A stretch of DNA of 36,888 nucleotides from Gammaproteobacteria bacterium (GTDB taxonomy: Bacteria > Pseudomonadota > Gammaproteobacteria > Pseudomonadales > Azotimanducaceae): NCBI GenBank assembly GCA_009841635.1, contig VXLJ01000017.1, forward strand, positions 1-36,888, written 5' to 3'. This document shows positions 16,210 through 24,327 of the stretch, piece by piece (position 1 is the first letter of the stretch; each line of letters begins with the position of its first letter). The notes beneath the pieces are model-generated. The model made no database searches and was not told where the DNA came from. It saw only the letters and a program-made list of their open reading frames with translations. Made by a program: the position numbers and the translations under genes.

Positions 16210-17618
16210 GACGAATTCCTACTTGCTTGAACCGACGCTGTGTTGTCGCTCCCATTGGTAAATTCTGGCGCAGGGGACGTGCCAGATGAGGGTGGTGCCG
16301 CTGTCGTTACTGTTGTTTCAGCTGGTGGTATTGGGTGGTCGGTATGACCACTTCGGACTTTTGCTACTTCGGGATACATAAATCGGAAGAGCAAACTCGT
16401 GCCGCCTACGAGCAGTGCGCTCACAAGCATTGCCGTGCGAATCGAAAACGCTTCCGCGATCCACGCAATCGGAATTATCCCTAGCGGCATCAAGCCATGC
16501 ACGGTCCACCAAATGGACATAACACGTCCGCGCATTTCAGCGGGTACCGCAAGTTGCAGCATGCTCATATTGAGCGAACCCATCGCCGAGTAGGCTAAAC
16601 CCACAAAGAACAGAGCGATAACCGCACTAAACATGGTTGTACATAGCGAAAAGCCAACGAGTGCGGCACACCAGAAGTAGGAAGAGATGAACAATGTTCT
16701 GCCTTTGCGTCGGAGATCGCCTGCTTGCGCAAAAATCAAAGATCCGCTCAGCGCGCCAACGCCCATGCCAGTTAGCAGAAAACCGTAATCTTCTGGCCGA
16801 TTCGACAACAGCTCAGCGTTGTAAACCGGCATTAGAAAAGTCGGTGCAAACCCAAATGACATAGGTACCAGGCCGATCCATATCAGGCCTTTCACAACCT
16901 TGTCGTGCCACGTAAATTGAATGGCTTCTACGATGTCATCCCATACCGGTGGGTTATGCTGGCGTTGAGGTTCCCCGCGGAAATCTAGCAATATCGTCCA
17001 AACGACCGAACCGAGATATAAGCCGGTAATACAGAAAAATACCAGCCCTACGCCGGTGGTAGAAGTCGTATCGCCTGCGGCGAACCAGCCGATCAGCAAG
17101 CCAGCGATCGTCGGTCCAAGAATCCGAGCTGCGTTATAGGTCGAACTCGTGAGCATCATGGCGTTGGTTAGGTTCTTAGGTCCGACTATTTCAGGCACGA
17201 TGGTGCTGCGAGCCGGCATGCTCAGCGCTAGCACTGTGCCATTAATCAATCCGAAATAAATGAAGTGCCAATAATTCACCCAGCCGAAAAAGATGATGCA
17301 AGCGAAGATGCCAGTTGCGATCGCGTTAAGTGTTTGCGATGCGATCATGACGGGCTTCTTATCGAAGCGGTCGGCTATGACACCACCAATGGGCGAAATC
17401 ACCATAGATGGCGCCATAAACGCAATCATGACACCAGATAGAGCTAGCGCTGATCCGGTGATGTCGTACGTTAGCCAACCACGGGCAACAATCTGCATTT
17501 GCATGCCGAACGATGCGGCCATGCTGGAAATCCAGATTAGTCGGAAATCTCGATACTCGAATGCATTCAGCATCCGAACACTCTGCCAGAGCGACTTTGA
17601 AGAGGCAGAGTTACTCAA
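16206..17618 (-). CDS. MFS transporter (12 membrane helices)
   Basis: A 470-residue major facilitator. FRLIWISSMAASFGMQMQ opens helix 1, the loop-2/3 region has GVIADRFDKKPVM (the G-x-x-x-D-R-x-x-x-R/K-x signature), and hydrophobic helices follow up to about residue 410. The last 55 residues are low-complexity, rich in Pro/Thr/Ser, and probably cytoplasmic. It resembles the DHA3/EntS-like group, which mostly exports small molecules, although the operon with an acyl-CoA ligase would also fit import. The longest frame starts at TTG 17618; ATG 17573 is 15 codons inside and removes no membrane helix. Neither has a clear Shine-Dalgarno. Overlaps the ligase gene by 4 nt. Confidence 0.88.
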   Translation of the reverse strand: MSNSASSKSLWQSVRMLNAFEYRDFRLIWISSMAASFGMQMQIVARGWLTYDITGSALALSGVMIAFMAPSMVISPIGGVIADRFDKKPVMIASQTLNAIATGIFACIIFFGWVNYWHFIYFGLINGTVLALSMPARSTIVPEIVGPKNLTNAMMLTSSTYNAARILGPTIAGLLIGWFAAGDTTSTTGVGLVFFCITGLYLGSVVWTILLDFRGEPQRQHNPPVWDDIVEAIQFTWHDKVVKGLIWIGLVPMSFGFAPTFLMPVYNAELLSNRPEDYGFLLTGMGVGALSGSLIFAQAGDLRRKGRTLFISSYFWCAALVGFSLCTTMFSAVIALFFVGLAYSAMGSLNMSMLQLAVPAEMRGRVMSIWWTVHGLMPLGIIPIAWIAEAFSIRTAMLVSALLVGGTSLLFRFMYPEVAKVRSGHTDHPIPPAETTVTTAAPPSSGTSPAPEFTNGSDNTASVQASRNSS

Positions 17619-17693
17619 ATATTAGATACAGTTTTGCGCAAGGGCGAATTTTAGGTATCGGGTTTCGTCAGCTAGGCTCCGTGCTTGAATGTC

Positions 17694-17720
17694 AAAAAAT
17701 ACTCAATTGAATCATTGAGT
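17694..17720 (-). terminator. Rho-independent terminator after the first amidohydrolase
   Basis: On the minus strand ACTCAAT-GATTCA-ATTGAGT (17720-17701) forms a 7-bp AT-rich hairpin followed at once by a T-rich run (17700-17694). It begins 25 bp past the stop of the amidohydrolase gene and separates it from the MFS/ligase operon. Confidence 0.65.
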
Positions 17721-17744
17721 TATTGGGAATAACAAGCAAGGTTT

Positions 17745-18992
17745 CTAAACACTAGTTTGATTGTTCAGAAAGGCTTTGACATCCGGTTGAACGTGATAAC
17801 GTTTTGGTATCGGGAAGTCAAATACTCGTGCTGCGTTTAAGCCTAATATTTTTGCGCGTTGACTGTCAGTTAGCTGGCCCATGGTGCGTTCAATCGCTTG
17901 CGCTGAGTGAGGCCAAGTACCCTCGTGGTGCGGGTAATCGTTTGCCCACATGAAGTTATCGACAAGATTGTGCTCAACCGCAAGATCTAAACCTGGCTTA
18001 TCTTCTTGAAAGGTCGCAAAACCGTTCGAGCGAAAGAAATCGCTCGGCATTTTTTGCAGCTGCGGGCGGACGAACATGTGATGTTTTCGATACGCCTCGT
18101 CCAGTGCCCATATCGACCAAGGAACCCAACCAATGCCTGCTTCCACGCTACCAAATTTCAACCCTGGATAGCGTTCTAGCACACCACTTGCACAGAGATT
18201 CGCAATGGGTTCCATCGTAGGTGCGAGTGAGTGGACGGCGTAGTTAATCACAGCGCCACCATGACCGCGTGAAGTTCGTGGATCGCGACCCGTCGATACA
18301 TGAAATGTCATCGGCAACCCGCTAGCTTCTATGACTTCCCATAGTGGATCGAATTCAGGTAAGTTGTAATTTAAATGTTCGTGGTCGCCAGGTCCCCAGA
18401 CGGGTTTGCACGGGAGCGACAAGCCGCGAAAACCAAGCTCGGCAACTCGCTGTATTTCCGCGATTGCGCCGGGAATATCTGCACTAGCGACACAAGCCAT
18501 CGGTGAGAGGCGGTCGTTGTAGTCGGCGAACACTTCCCATGCCCATTCGTTCCAAACCCGACACATGGCTTGGCTGAATATAGGGTCGGAAGTTGCCCAA
18601 ATGACAAGACCTTTATTCGGAAAGAGTATTTCGGCATCGACGCCGTCGGCCGTGAGATCCCGTATTCGGTCCTCCGGTGTAACTCCTGCGCCGTTTCGGC
18701 GCGCGTCTTCACCTTCAAATTTGATGTTTCGAATGCGGACGGGACGAAAACCCTCGGTTTTCTGAAATTTGTTGCCTTTTTGATCGGTGGCTACGCCTGG
18801 CAAGCGGTGCTGGAACTTTTTGTCCATACGCTTCTGCCAAAGATCAAATGGTTCTTGCACGTGTCCATCGAGAGACACCATGAAGTACTTGTTCGGATCG
18901 TCAGGCCGAGCTGTTCTGGTCCAGTTTTCAATCCCTGGCGTTTCTAATCGCCAAGCATTGTTTTCGTCTACCGTCTGCGCGTCTAGAGCCAT
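17745..18992 (-). CDS. Amidohydrolase-2 family metal-dependent hydrolase or decarboxylase (first of three)
   Basis: A TIM-barrel protein of 415 residues of the ACMSD/gamma-resorcylate-decarboxylase superfamily. The N-terminal metal site reads SLDGHVQEPFDLW (D-x-H-x-x-E-P), the mid-barrel His lies in GLPMTFHVSTGRD, and the C-terminal metal-binding Asp in NDYPHHEGTWP. Members hydrolyse, hydrate or decarboxylate cyclic acids with a divalent metal; the substrate cannot be named. Numbering starts at ATG 18992, preferred over a TTG one codon upstream. Relative to the other two copies it has an insert around residues 60-95. It has its own terminator downstream and shares an 84-bp divergent promoter region with the DUF924 gene. 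Confidence 0.85.
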   Translation of the reverse strand: MALDAQTVDENNAWRLETPGIENWTRTARPDDPNKYFMVSLDGHVQEPFDLWQKRMDKKFQHRLPGVATDQKGNKFQKTEGFRPVRIRNIKFEGEDARRNGAGVTPEDRIRDLTADGVDAEILFPNKGLVIWATSDPIFSQAMCRVWNEWAWEVFADYNDRLSPMACVASADIPGAIAEIQRVAELGFRGLSLPCKPVWGPGDHEHLNYNLPEFDPLWEVIEASGLPMTFHVSTGRDPRTSRGHGGAVINYAVHSLAPTMEPIANLCASGVLERYPGLKFGSVEAGIGWVPWSIWALDEAYRKHHMFVRPQLQKMPSDFFRSNGFATFQEDKPGLDLAVEHNLVDNFMWANDYPHHEGTWPHSAQAIERTMGQLTDSQRAKILGLNAARVFDFPIPKRYHVQPDVKAFLNNQTSV

Positions 18993-19076
18993 CAAACCGA
19001 GTTCAGATAATCAGTTGCAACGAATGGTACAGACACACTCACGCTTGTCATTCGATTTCTTCAGTGGTAGGAAGGC
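18993..19076. promoter_or_regulatory. Divergent promoter region, amidohydrolase / DUF924 gene
   Basis: 84 bp between two start codons pointing apart. Both promoters should lie here, but no -35/-10 pair stands out. AGGAAGG (about 19069-19075) precedes GTG 19077 closely and serves as its ribosome binding site. Confidence 0.4.
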
Positions 19077-19703
19077 GTGCCTTTGCAAACTACAAATGAC
19101 GACCTTGAGCAAACTCGGATTCTTGAGTATTGGTTCGGCACTGAAGAGCTAGATCGGGGAGCCATTGAAGCCAAGCAAAAAGTCTGGTACGCCGGCGGCG
19201 AAGCTATCGATAACGACATTTGCGACCACTTTGGCGAGATTTTTGAAGAAGCTCGTAACGAAACTATCTTGCATTGGGCTGATTCGAGTCGAGGTGCCCT
19301 AGCGCTTGTCATCCTGCTGGATCAGTTTTCTCGCAATCTCTTTCGCGGCACGGCTCAAGCCTTTGCCCAAGATCCGTTGGCACGCGCGGTAGCTAAACGC
19401 GCCATTCGTCACGGCTTAGATCAAGAGTTGTCAGTTCCAGCACGAATTTTTCTGTTGCACCCTTTCCATCATAGTGAAGCGCTCGTCGACCAAGATTTTG
19501 GATTTATTCGATTGAAGGAGTTGGTGGCAGAAGGACACGATGAATGGCAAGATATGCTGCAAAGTTCGATTGATTGGTTTCGTGGCCACCGGGACATCAT
19601 CGTTCGTTTTAACAGGTTCCCACATCGAAATGCCGTGCTTAACCGCAAATCGACAGCTGAGGAAGAGAAATTTCTTCGCGAATCAAGTAGCTTCGGACAG
19701 TAA
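19077..19703 (+). CDS. DUF924 family protein
   Basis: A 208-residue helical protein matching the DUF924 family, which resembles TPR-like repeats and has no established biochemical role. Family hallmarks are ILEYWFGTEE near the N-terminus, ALALVILLDQFSRNLFRGTAQAF in the middle, LLHPFHHSEALVDQD, and the C-terminal RFNRFPHRNAVLNRKSTAEE. The start is GTG 19077 with AGGAAGG just upstream; no ATG lies close. Length fits the family (about 180-210). It has no signal peptide, so cytoplasmic. It is transcribed alone, divergently from the amidohydrolase and convergently with the SMP-30 gene. Confidence 0.88.
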   Translation: MPLQTTNDDLEQTRILEYWFGTEELDRGAIEAKQKVWYAGGEAIDNDICDHFGEIFEEARNETILHWADSSRGALALVILLDQFSRNLFRGTAQAFAQDPLARAVAKRAIRHGLDQELSVPARIFLLHPFHHSEALVDQDFGFIRLKELVAEGHDEWQDMLQSSIDWFRGHRDIIVRFNRFPHRNAVLNRKSTAEEEKFLRESSSFGQ

Positions 19704-19740
19704 CTCCATCAATTTACAAAGTATTTCTAATAAAACATTT

Positions 19741-19765
19741 AAATAGAAGAATAAATTTTCTATTT
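19741..19765. repeat. AT-rich hairpin between convergent genes
   Basis: AAATAGAA (19741-19748) and TTCTATTT (19758-19765) form 8-bp arms around a 9-nt loop, 38 bp after the DUF924 stop. It may serve as a weak terminator, in either direction, but no clean T-run follows. Confidence 0.4.
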
Positions 19766-19796
19766 CATGACCACTGGAACATACCCGCTGACGACT

Positions 19797-19822
19797 TAAT
19801 CAAACAACGGGCGCTTTGATTA
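19797..19822. repeat. Inverted repeat overlapping the SMP-30 stop codon
   Basis: TAATCAAA (19797-19804) and TTTGATTA (19815-19822) are perfect 8-bp arms with a 10-nt spacer. The minus-strand stop TAA of the SMP-30 gene (19822-19820) is part of one arm. It may be a 3'-end stabilising hairpin; no T-run follows. Confidence 0.45.
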
Positions 19823-20800
19823 GACGTAGGGTACGCCTTGCGCCTCTACGTACAGAGAGTAGATTGAATGCGATCCGCAAACGAATAAGCGGTTCCGTTT
19901 TGTGCCACCAAAACAGAGGTTCGCGCAACCTTCGGGTAGGTGAATACGTCCAATGACCTCACCGTCGGGATTGAATACTGCGACGCCGTCTAATTTCGGA
20001 TCGCCCCAGCCAGCGCTTGCCCAAACGTTGCCGTCTGTGTCGCAACGGATGCCGTCGGTTGAAGTTTGGCCCATATCGCAAAATACTCGGTGATTGCTAA
20101 TGGATTTCCCATTGGCACTCACGTCATACATGTGAATGTGGCGAGGGTGACCTGGTTTGTGCGAAGCACCGGTGTCGACGATATAAAGCGTCGAATAGTC
20201 AGGAGAAAAACACAAACCGTTGGGTTTTTCGAGTTCTTCATCAACGACGGTTGCGCTTGAATCCTCTGGTTCAATGCGATACGTTCGTGTGGGCAATTCA
20301 AATGGCGCTTTATGACCTTCGTAATTCCAGATGATCCCGTAACCTGGATCCGTGAACCAGATACCACCATCCGGATGCACGACGATATCGTTCGGTGCAT
20401 TCAGCCGTTTGCCTTCAAATGAGTCCATTAGCACCGTAATCGTGCCGTCATGTTCAGTTCGTGTTACTCGTCGTGAGCCATGCTCGCATGAAACCAATCG
20501 GCCTTGCCGATCCCGCGTATGACCGTTGGAATTGTTGGCTGGCTGGCGAAAGACGGTCGTCTCCCCAGTTATCTCATCCCAACGCAGGATGCGATTGTTG
20601 GGGATGTCGCTACATAAAAAGTAGCCACCGTCGCCAAACCAGACTGGACCTTCAGCCCAGCGTGCGCCGGTATAGAGACGCTCAAGTGATGAGCTGCCAA
20701 GCGTGTACTTGCGAAAACTCGGGTCGACCGCTTCAACGGCTGGATCCGGGTAGCGTTGCGGCAGCGACCAATCGCGCGGCAAATTGAATTCGTTAGCCAT
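19820..20800 (-). CDS. SMP-30/gluconolactonase-family lactonase
   Basis: A six-bladed beta-propeller of the SMP-30/gluconolaconase/LRE family, 326 residues. Metal-site blocks are recognisable: the Glu in GARWAEGPVWFGDGG, the Asn in NAPNDIVVHPDGGIWFTDP, the Asn in EKPNGLCFSPD and the Asp in STDGIRCDTDGNVWAS. Such enzymes open sugar or other lactones using a calcium or zinc ion, often in catabolic clusters. There is no signal peptide, so cytoplasmic. ATG 20800 has GGAG about 10 bases upstream. The gene lies 26 bp downstream of the small exported protein gene on the same strand and may be cotranscribed with kdsD and the second amidohydrolase. Confidence 0.9.
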   Translation of the reverse strand: MANEFNLPRDWSLPQRYPDPAVEAVDPSFRKYTLGSSSLERLYTGARWAEGPVWFGDGGYFLCSDIPNNRILRWDEITGETTVFRQPANNSNGHTRDRQGRLVSCEHGSRRVTRTEHDGTITVLMDSFEGKRLNAPNDIVVHPDGGIWFTDPGYGIIWNYEGHKAPFELPTRTYRIEPEDSSATVVDEELEKPNGLCFSPDYSTLYIVDTGASHKPGHPRHIHMYDVSANGKSISNHRVFCDMGQTSTDGIRCDTDGNVWASAGWGDPKLDGVAVFNPDGEVIGRIHLPEGCANLCFGGTKRNRLFVCGSHSIYSLYVEAQGVPYV

Positions 20801-20826
20801 GTGTTGGAAACTCCACGTGTAAGTGT

Positions 20827-21423
20827 TTAGGCGCTAGCGTTGGTAGGCGACGCTCGATCAAATACGAGAATAAACGTCCGCATTTTTGCTCGTTTGGGTT
20901 TGACTTGCACCTTGACCTCGAGTCGATCGGATCTTTCTACGAGAAATTGGTGCTTGATTAGGCGCGACGTCGTTGAGTATTTCTCGGTTAATTTCCGCTT
21001 GGAAAATTTCACGGTGCGGCCATGGTGCTTGCCGATCGCAAAACTTCGCTCTTGCGCAAGTTGCGGGCATGCCATGACGACTTTCTGACCGACGCGACGC
21101 AGCGACATTTCGACGCAACCGAGGACTTTCGGCAGATTGGTCGTGCCACTAACTGGTGCAGAACCCCCACCAGGGGTGGGAAGCAATACGCCGCCAACGG
21201 CGACTGCAGAGACGAATCCTGTATTCGACATCTTTGCTTTCGGCTGCTTGGGTTGCCGCTTCTCCGTTAACTCACGATTTAGCTGCCAATCTCCCAACAA
21301 CCCTTTTGCGTCGGCCGCAGACGCGTTCTGTGTCAAGCCGAACAGCACACAAATCAATCCGGTTGTGAAGAGTTTTTTTAACACAGTGAGGAAAGAATGC
21401 AAATCGAGTGAATGCAACCACAT
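20827..21423 (-). CDS. Unknown exported protein with signal peptide
   Basis: I do not recognise this family. With ATG 21423 the product has 198 residues. It has a basic/hydrophobic signal sequence (KKLFTTGLICVLFGLTQNASA) and probable signal peptidase I cleavage after ASA, so it is likely periplasmic. The mature part opens with KGLLGDWQLNRELTEK, similar to the strand that starts lipocalin-like domains. It then has a Gly/Val/Pro-rich stretch (GFVSAVAVGGVLLPTPGGGS), two cysteines, and a strongly basic C-terminal half rich in beta-strand-like Val/Lys alternation. A TTG at 21432 overlaps the kdsD stop as TTGA and could be the real, coupled start. It lies between kdsD and the SMP-30 gene. Confidence 0.6.
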   Translation of the reverse strand: MWLHSLDLHSFLTVLKKLFTTGLICVLFGLTQNASAADAKGLLGDWQLNRELTEKRQPKQPKAKMSNTGFVSAVAVGGVLLPTPGGGSAPVSGTTNLPKVLGCVEMSLRRVGQKVVMACPQLAQERSFAIGKHHGRTVKFSKRKLTEKYSTTSRLIKHQFLVERSDRLEVKVQVKPKRAKMRTFILVFDRASPTNASA

Positions 21424-21428
21424 GTTGT

Positions 21429-22436
21429 TCAAAGTCCTGCCGCCACGAGATCTTGCATCCTTACCAATCCTATAGGCGTCTCATTTTCAAGCACGACGAG
21501 CGAAGTGATTTTGGCGTCTCGCATGCGCTCTAGACAGTCAAAGGCTCGAGTTTGCGCCTCGATAGAACCATGTACAACACTTGGTGCCGTGGCATCGCGC
21601 CTACTCAGGTGAAAGCAATCTCGCCCACTCATGGCAAGATCCAGTTTTTGGCGTTCAGCGAGGCGACGGATATCCCCATCGGTGAGAATGCCAAAAAAAC
21701 TGCCTTCGTTGTTAGTTAGCAAAGCAGCCCCTAGTCCTTTCGAAGACATCTCGTAAACAACCTCGTTCAGCGACGCGCTGGCCGTAATCAAGGGTAGCGC
21801 ATCGCCTTTAACCATGAGGTCACGCACACTTAATAGCAATCGCCGACCGAGCGTTCCGCTGGGATGAAACTGCGCAAAGTCGTCCATGCTGAAACCTTTT
21901 GCTTTTTGGACGCAAATTGCGAGTGCATCGCAGATGGCTAATGTTGTACCGCTACTTATAGTCGGCGCTAAATCCCACTCGTCAATTTCTGGAATCTTTG
22001 GAATAGTCAATGCAATGGTGGCGAGTTCGGCTAGTTTCGAGTTCGCTTCTGAGAGAGTGATGACAGCGCCTGTTGTCACGTGTTGAAATTGCCTAACGAA
22101 TTCCAAGGTTTCTTCGTTGCCACCACTCTTGGATATGGCCAACATAGCGGTGCCTTTGCTCACAATGCCAAGATCACCGTGCAGTGCTTCGACGGGGTGT
22201 ACGAACACCGATCGAGTACCGGTGCTATTTAAAGTCGCGACGGCTTTTTGCCCAATCAGACCACTTTTGCCTATGCCAGTGACGATTAGCAGTGCGTCAA
22301 GGTTCGCAATCAACTCAACGGCGTCGGCAAACGCATGGTCAAGCAACTCACCAGTTGCTTGCATGGCGTCTTCGTATGACGCCAGCATGCGCTTACCCTC
22401 TAGCAGCGCATCGAAGTGGCTTCCTAACTCTGGCAA
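21429..22436 (-). CDS. kdsD: Arabinose-5-phosphate isomerase (KdsD/KpsF type)
   Basis: It interconverts ribulose 5-phosphate and arabinose 5-phosphate, the first step to Kdo for lipopolysaccharide. The 335 residues comprise an N-terminal SIS domain (TGIGKSGLIGQKAVATLNST, then VHPVEALHGDLGIV and ISKSGGNEET) and two C-terminal CBS domains (about 205-335) ending in GLVRMQDLVAAGL. APTISSGTT and the FHPSGTLGRRLL block are diagnostic. The TTG start at 22436 gives the N-terminus HFDALLEGKRMLASYE, which aligns with E. coli KdsD; ATG 22388 would cut it. It overlaps the upstream amidohydrolase by 13 nt. It is unusual to see it away from kdsC and the lpt genes, so it may be a second copy or have a different sugar phosphate. 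Confidence 0.92.
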   Translation of the reverse strand: MPELGSHFDALLEGKRMLASYEDAMQATGELLDHAFADAVELIANLDALLIVTGIGKSGLIGQKAVATLNSTGTRSVFVHPVEALHGDLGIVSKGTAMLAISKSGGNEETLEFVRQFQHVTTGAVITLSEANSKLAELATIALTIPKIPEIDEWDLAPTISSGTTLAICDALAICVQKAKGFSMDDFAQFHPSGTLGRRLLLSVRDLMVKGDALPLITASASLNEVVYEMSSKGLGAALLTNNEGSFFGILTDGDIRRLAERQKLDLAMSGRDCFHLSRRDATAPSVVHGSIEAQTRAFDCLERMRDAKITSLVVLENETPIGLVRMQDLVAAGL

Positions 22437-23542
22437 TTGAAGACCGCTGCGGCGTTATCCCAGAAGATGCGCCTTATGCTAAGTTCGCTGAGCGGTTGCT
22501 CTTCTAAATGCTGCATGCCCAGAGGCCAAGTGCCGTCGGGGTGAGGGTAGTCCGTATTGAATGCGACGTACTCGTCGCCAACGAGTTCACACACCGAAGG
22601 CAATGTCATTTCGTCGCCTCGACACGCGACGAGAAAGTTGGATTTGAAGTATTCGGTTGGTCTTTTGAGCAGTTGTGGGTGTTCGGCACGACCAGAGAAG
22701 TCATAGTGCTGCTCCATGCGCTGCAGCCAATACGGCAACCAACCCGCGTCCGCTTCAACGTGAACAACCTTCAGCTCAGGATGACGTTCGATGGTGCCAA
22801 ACCAGATGAGCGACATCATGGCAACCATCGCTTCAAATGGGTGTGCTGCGATATGCCCGGACGTATGTGTGGACATGCGGTCGCCGTACGAGGGCAAGTA
22901 AGGCGAACCTGAGTCATGCAAGCAAATTGGCAACTCTAAAGCCGACACAACTCGCCATAGTTCGTCGTAGGACTCGCTGCTTAGGTTGCGCCCTTCCGAT
23001 GGATTAGGGCGAATGTAGAAACATCTTGCGCCTAGTTCCGCGGTTCGCTTTGCTTCTTCGATCGCGAATTCAGGTGATTGAACGGGCAGCATCGCCGCCA
23101 TGAACAGACGGCTAGGGTCCTTGCCGCAATACTCTAGACTCCAATCGTTGTATGCGCGGCAGACCGCCCACAGCAATTCTGGATCCTTGAACGGTTTGCC
23201 AAGAATCTGACCACCTACCGTAGGGTAAATAACTTGTGCATCGACGCCTTGTTCGTCCATGTCTTCCAAGCGCGCGCTATTGCTGAAACCGGCCTCTCTT
23301 GTGCGGCTGAATCGTTGCATGGCTTTTCGCGTCGCTTCATGAAATTCAGCGGAATTCATCGGATATGAACCATCTTGTTTCGTGATTGGTTCGTCTTCAA
23401 CGATCATGCCACGGCCGCCATTGCCATACTCACCGACTTTTGGTGCTCGATCGGCGTACAACGGGTCAATGTATTCCTGCCACATGGCGGCCGGTTCCAT
23501 TTGATGTGCGTCAGTATCCAATACTCGCAAGCCACTTCGCAT
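22424..23542 (-). CDS. Amidohydrolase-2 family metal-dependent hydrolase or decarboxylase (second of three)
   Basis: A TIM-barrel protein of 372 residues and a paralogue of the other two amidohydrolases here. It has LDTDAHQMEPAAMW (D-x-H-x-x-E-P) at the N-terminus, ELPICLHDSGSPY with the barrel His, VVHVEADAGWLPYWLQRMEQ on a later strand, and NTDYPHPDGTWPLG with the conserved Asp. ATG 23542 is chosen because GGAG stands seven bases before it; the TTG two codons upstream sits on that site. Substrate unknown. It overlaps kdsD by 13 nt and is divergent from the hydratase gene, so the two catabolic units could share a control region. Confidence 0.86.
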   Translation of the reverse strand: MRSGLRVLDTDAHQMEPAAMWQEYIDPLYADRAPKVGEYGNGGRGMIVEDEPITKQDGSYPMNSAEFHEATRKAMQRFSRTREAGFSNSARLEDMDEQGVDAQVIYPTVGGQILGKPFKDPELLWAVCRAYNDWSLEYCGKDPSRLFMAAMLPVQSPEFAIEEAKRTAELGARCFYIRPNPSEGRNLSSESYDELWRVVSALELPICLHDSGSPYLPSYGDRMSTHTSGHIAAHPFEAMVAMMSLIWFGTIERHPELKVVHVEADAGWLPYWLQRMEQHYDFSGRAEHPQLLKRPTEYFKSNFLVACRGDEMTLPSVCELVGDEYVAFNTDYPHPDGTWPLGMQHLEEQPLSELSIRRIFWDNAAAVFNCQS

Positions 23543-23655
23543 CGCCAAGCTCCGTACGTGCTATTCCTAGGTGCAAACTTTAAGGCTAATGCCAGCTAGT
23601 TAAATCGTACGCATTGCTATTTCTAATAATCGACGGTTTTGCCAAGCATGGTGTA
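23543..23655. promoter_or_regulatory. Divergent promoter region, amidohydrolase / hydratase
   Basis: 113 bp between two start codons pointing apart (71 bp if the hydratase starts at TTG 23614). No clear promoter pair or dyad could be assigned. Confidence 0.35.
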
Positions 23656-24327
23656 ATGAGAGATTCCCACGAGGAAGGCTTGCGCGAGCAACTTGCACGA
23701 CAAGCAAACAGTGAGCGCGGCGGTTGGAAAGTAGGCCTTACTTCTGGCGCCAGTCGCAATGCTATGGGGAAGGGTTTTCGCCCATTCGGCCATATCGCAA
23801 GGAACCGAATTTTTGATTCAGGTGCGACCATTAGGTTAAGCGACGTAAACTCTATCGGGGTAGAAAACGAACTGTGCTTTCAATTTGCGGAAACGGTTCC
23901 TATGGATGCAGATCGTGCTGGTTTGATAGGGTGCATTGCCGCAGTTAAACCAGCGTTCGAGCTAAATCAAGGGAGGTTAAGTCCAGATGCGACTGACCGT
24001 GACCGCCTCGCCGACAACCTTTCGCAGTACGGTATAGTGGTGGGCAAAGGACAAGAGCTTTCGATGCTCGCTGAATTGCCTAGCTTGGATGTTGCGCTGT
24101 TTCGCGACGAAACATTAGAAGCGAAGGTTGCGAGCGAAGGTCACATAGATGACCACTTCGATTCATTGCTTGCGTTAGTTCAATCGTTGGCCCATTTCAG
24201 ACTTCAAATCGAATCTGGTGACCACGTGATCACGGGCGCGTACGGGCGTGCGACCGTGACAGATCCTGCAGTTTGGCGTGGCGAGTTTTCCTTAGATATT
24301 GGTTCTGTAGCGGTGAAGTTTGAATGA
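23656..24327 (+). CDS. Fumarylacetoacetase/2-keto-4-pentenoate hydratase-fold protein
   Basis: A 223-residue protein (237 if TTG 23614 is used) resembling the MhpD-like hydratases and oxaloacetate-type decarboxylases of aromatic meta-cleavage pathways. It has GGWKVGLTSGASRNAMG near the N-terminus and the metal-binding Glu pair in IGVENELCFQFAE. It then shows IAAVKPAFELNQGRL, a VGKGQE segment, and a C-terminus with SGDHVITGAYGRATVTDP. It is about 40 residues shorter than typical MhpD, lacking the first helix. It would add water to, or decarboxylate, an enol/keto acid using a divalent metal. The stop overlaps the next start as ATGA, so it is coupled to a D-2-hydroxyacid dehydrogenase. Confidence 0.75.
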   Translation: MRDSHEEGLREQLARQANSERGGWKVGLTSGASRNAMGKGFRPFGHIARNRIFDSGATIRLSDVNSIGVENELCFQFAETVPMDADRAGLIGCIAAVKPAFELNQGRLSPDATDRDRLADNLSQYGIVVGKGQELSMLAELPSLDVALFRDETLEAKVASEGHIDDHFDSLLALVQSLAHFRLQIESGDHVITGAYGRATVTDPAVWRGEFSLDIGSVAVKFE

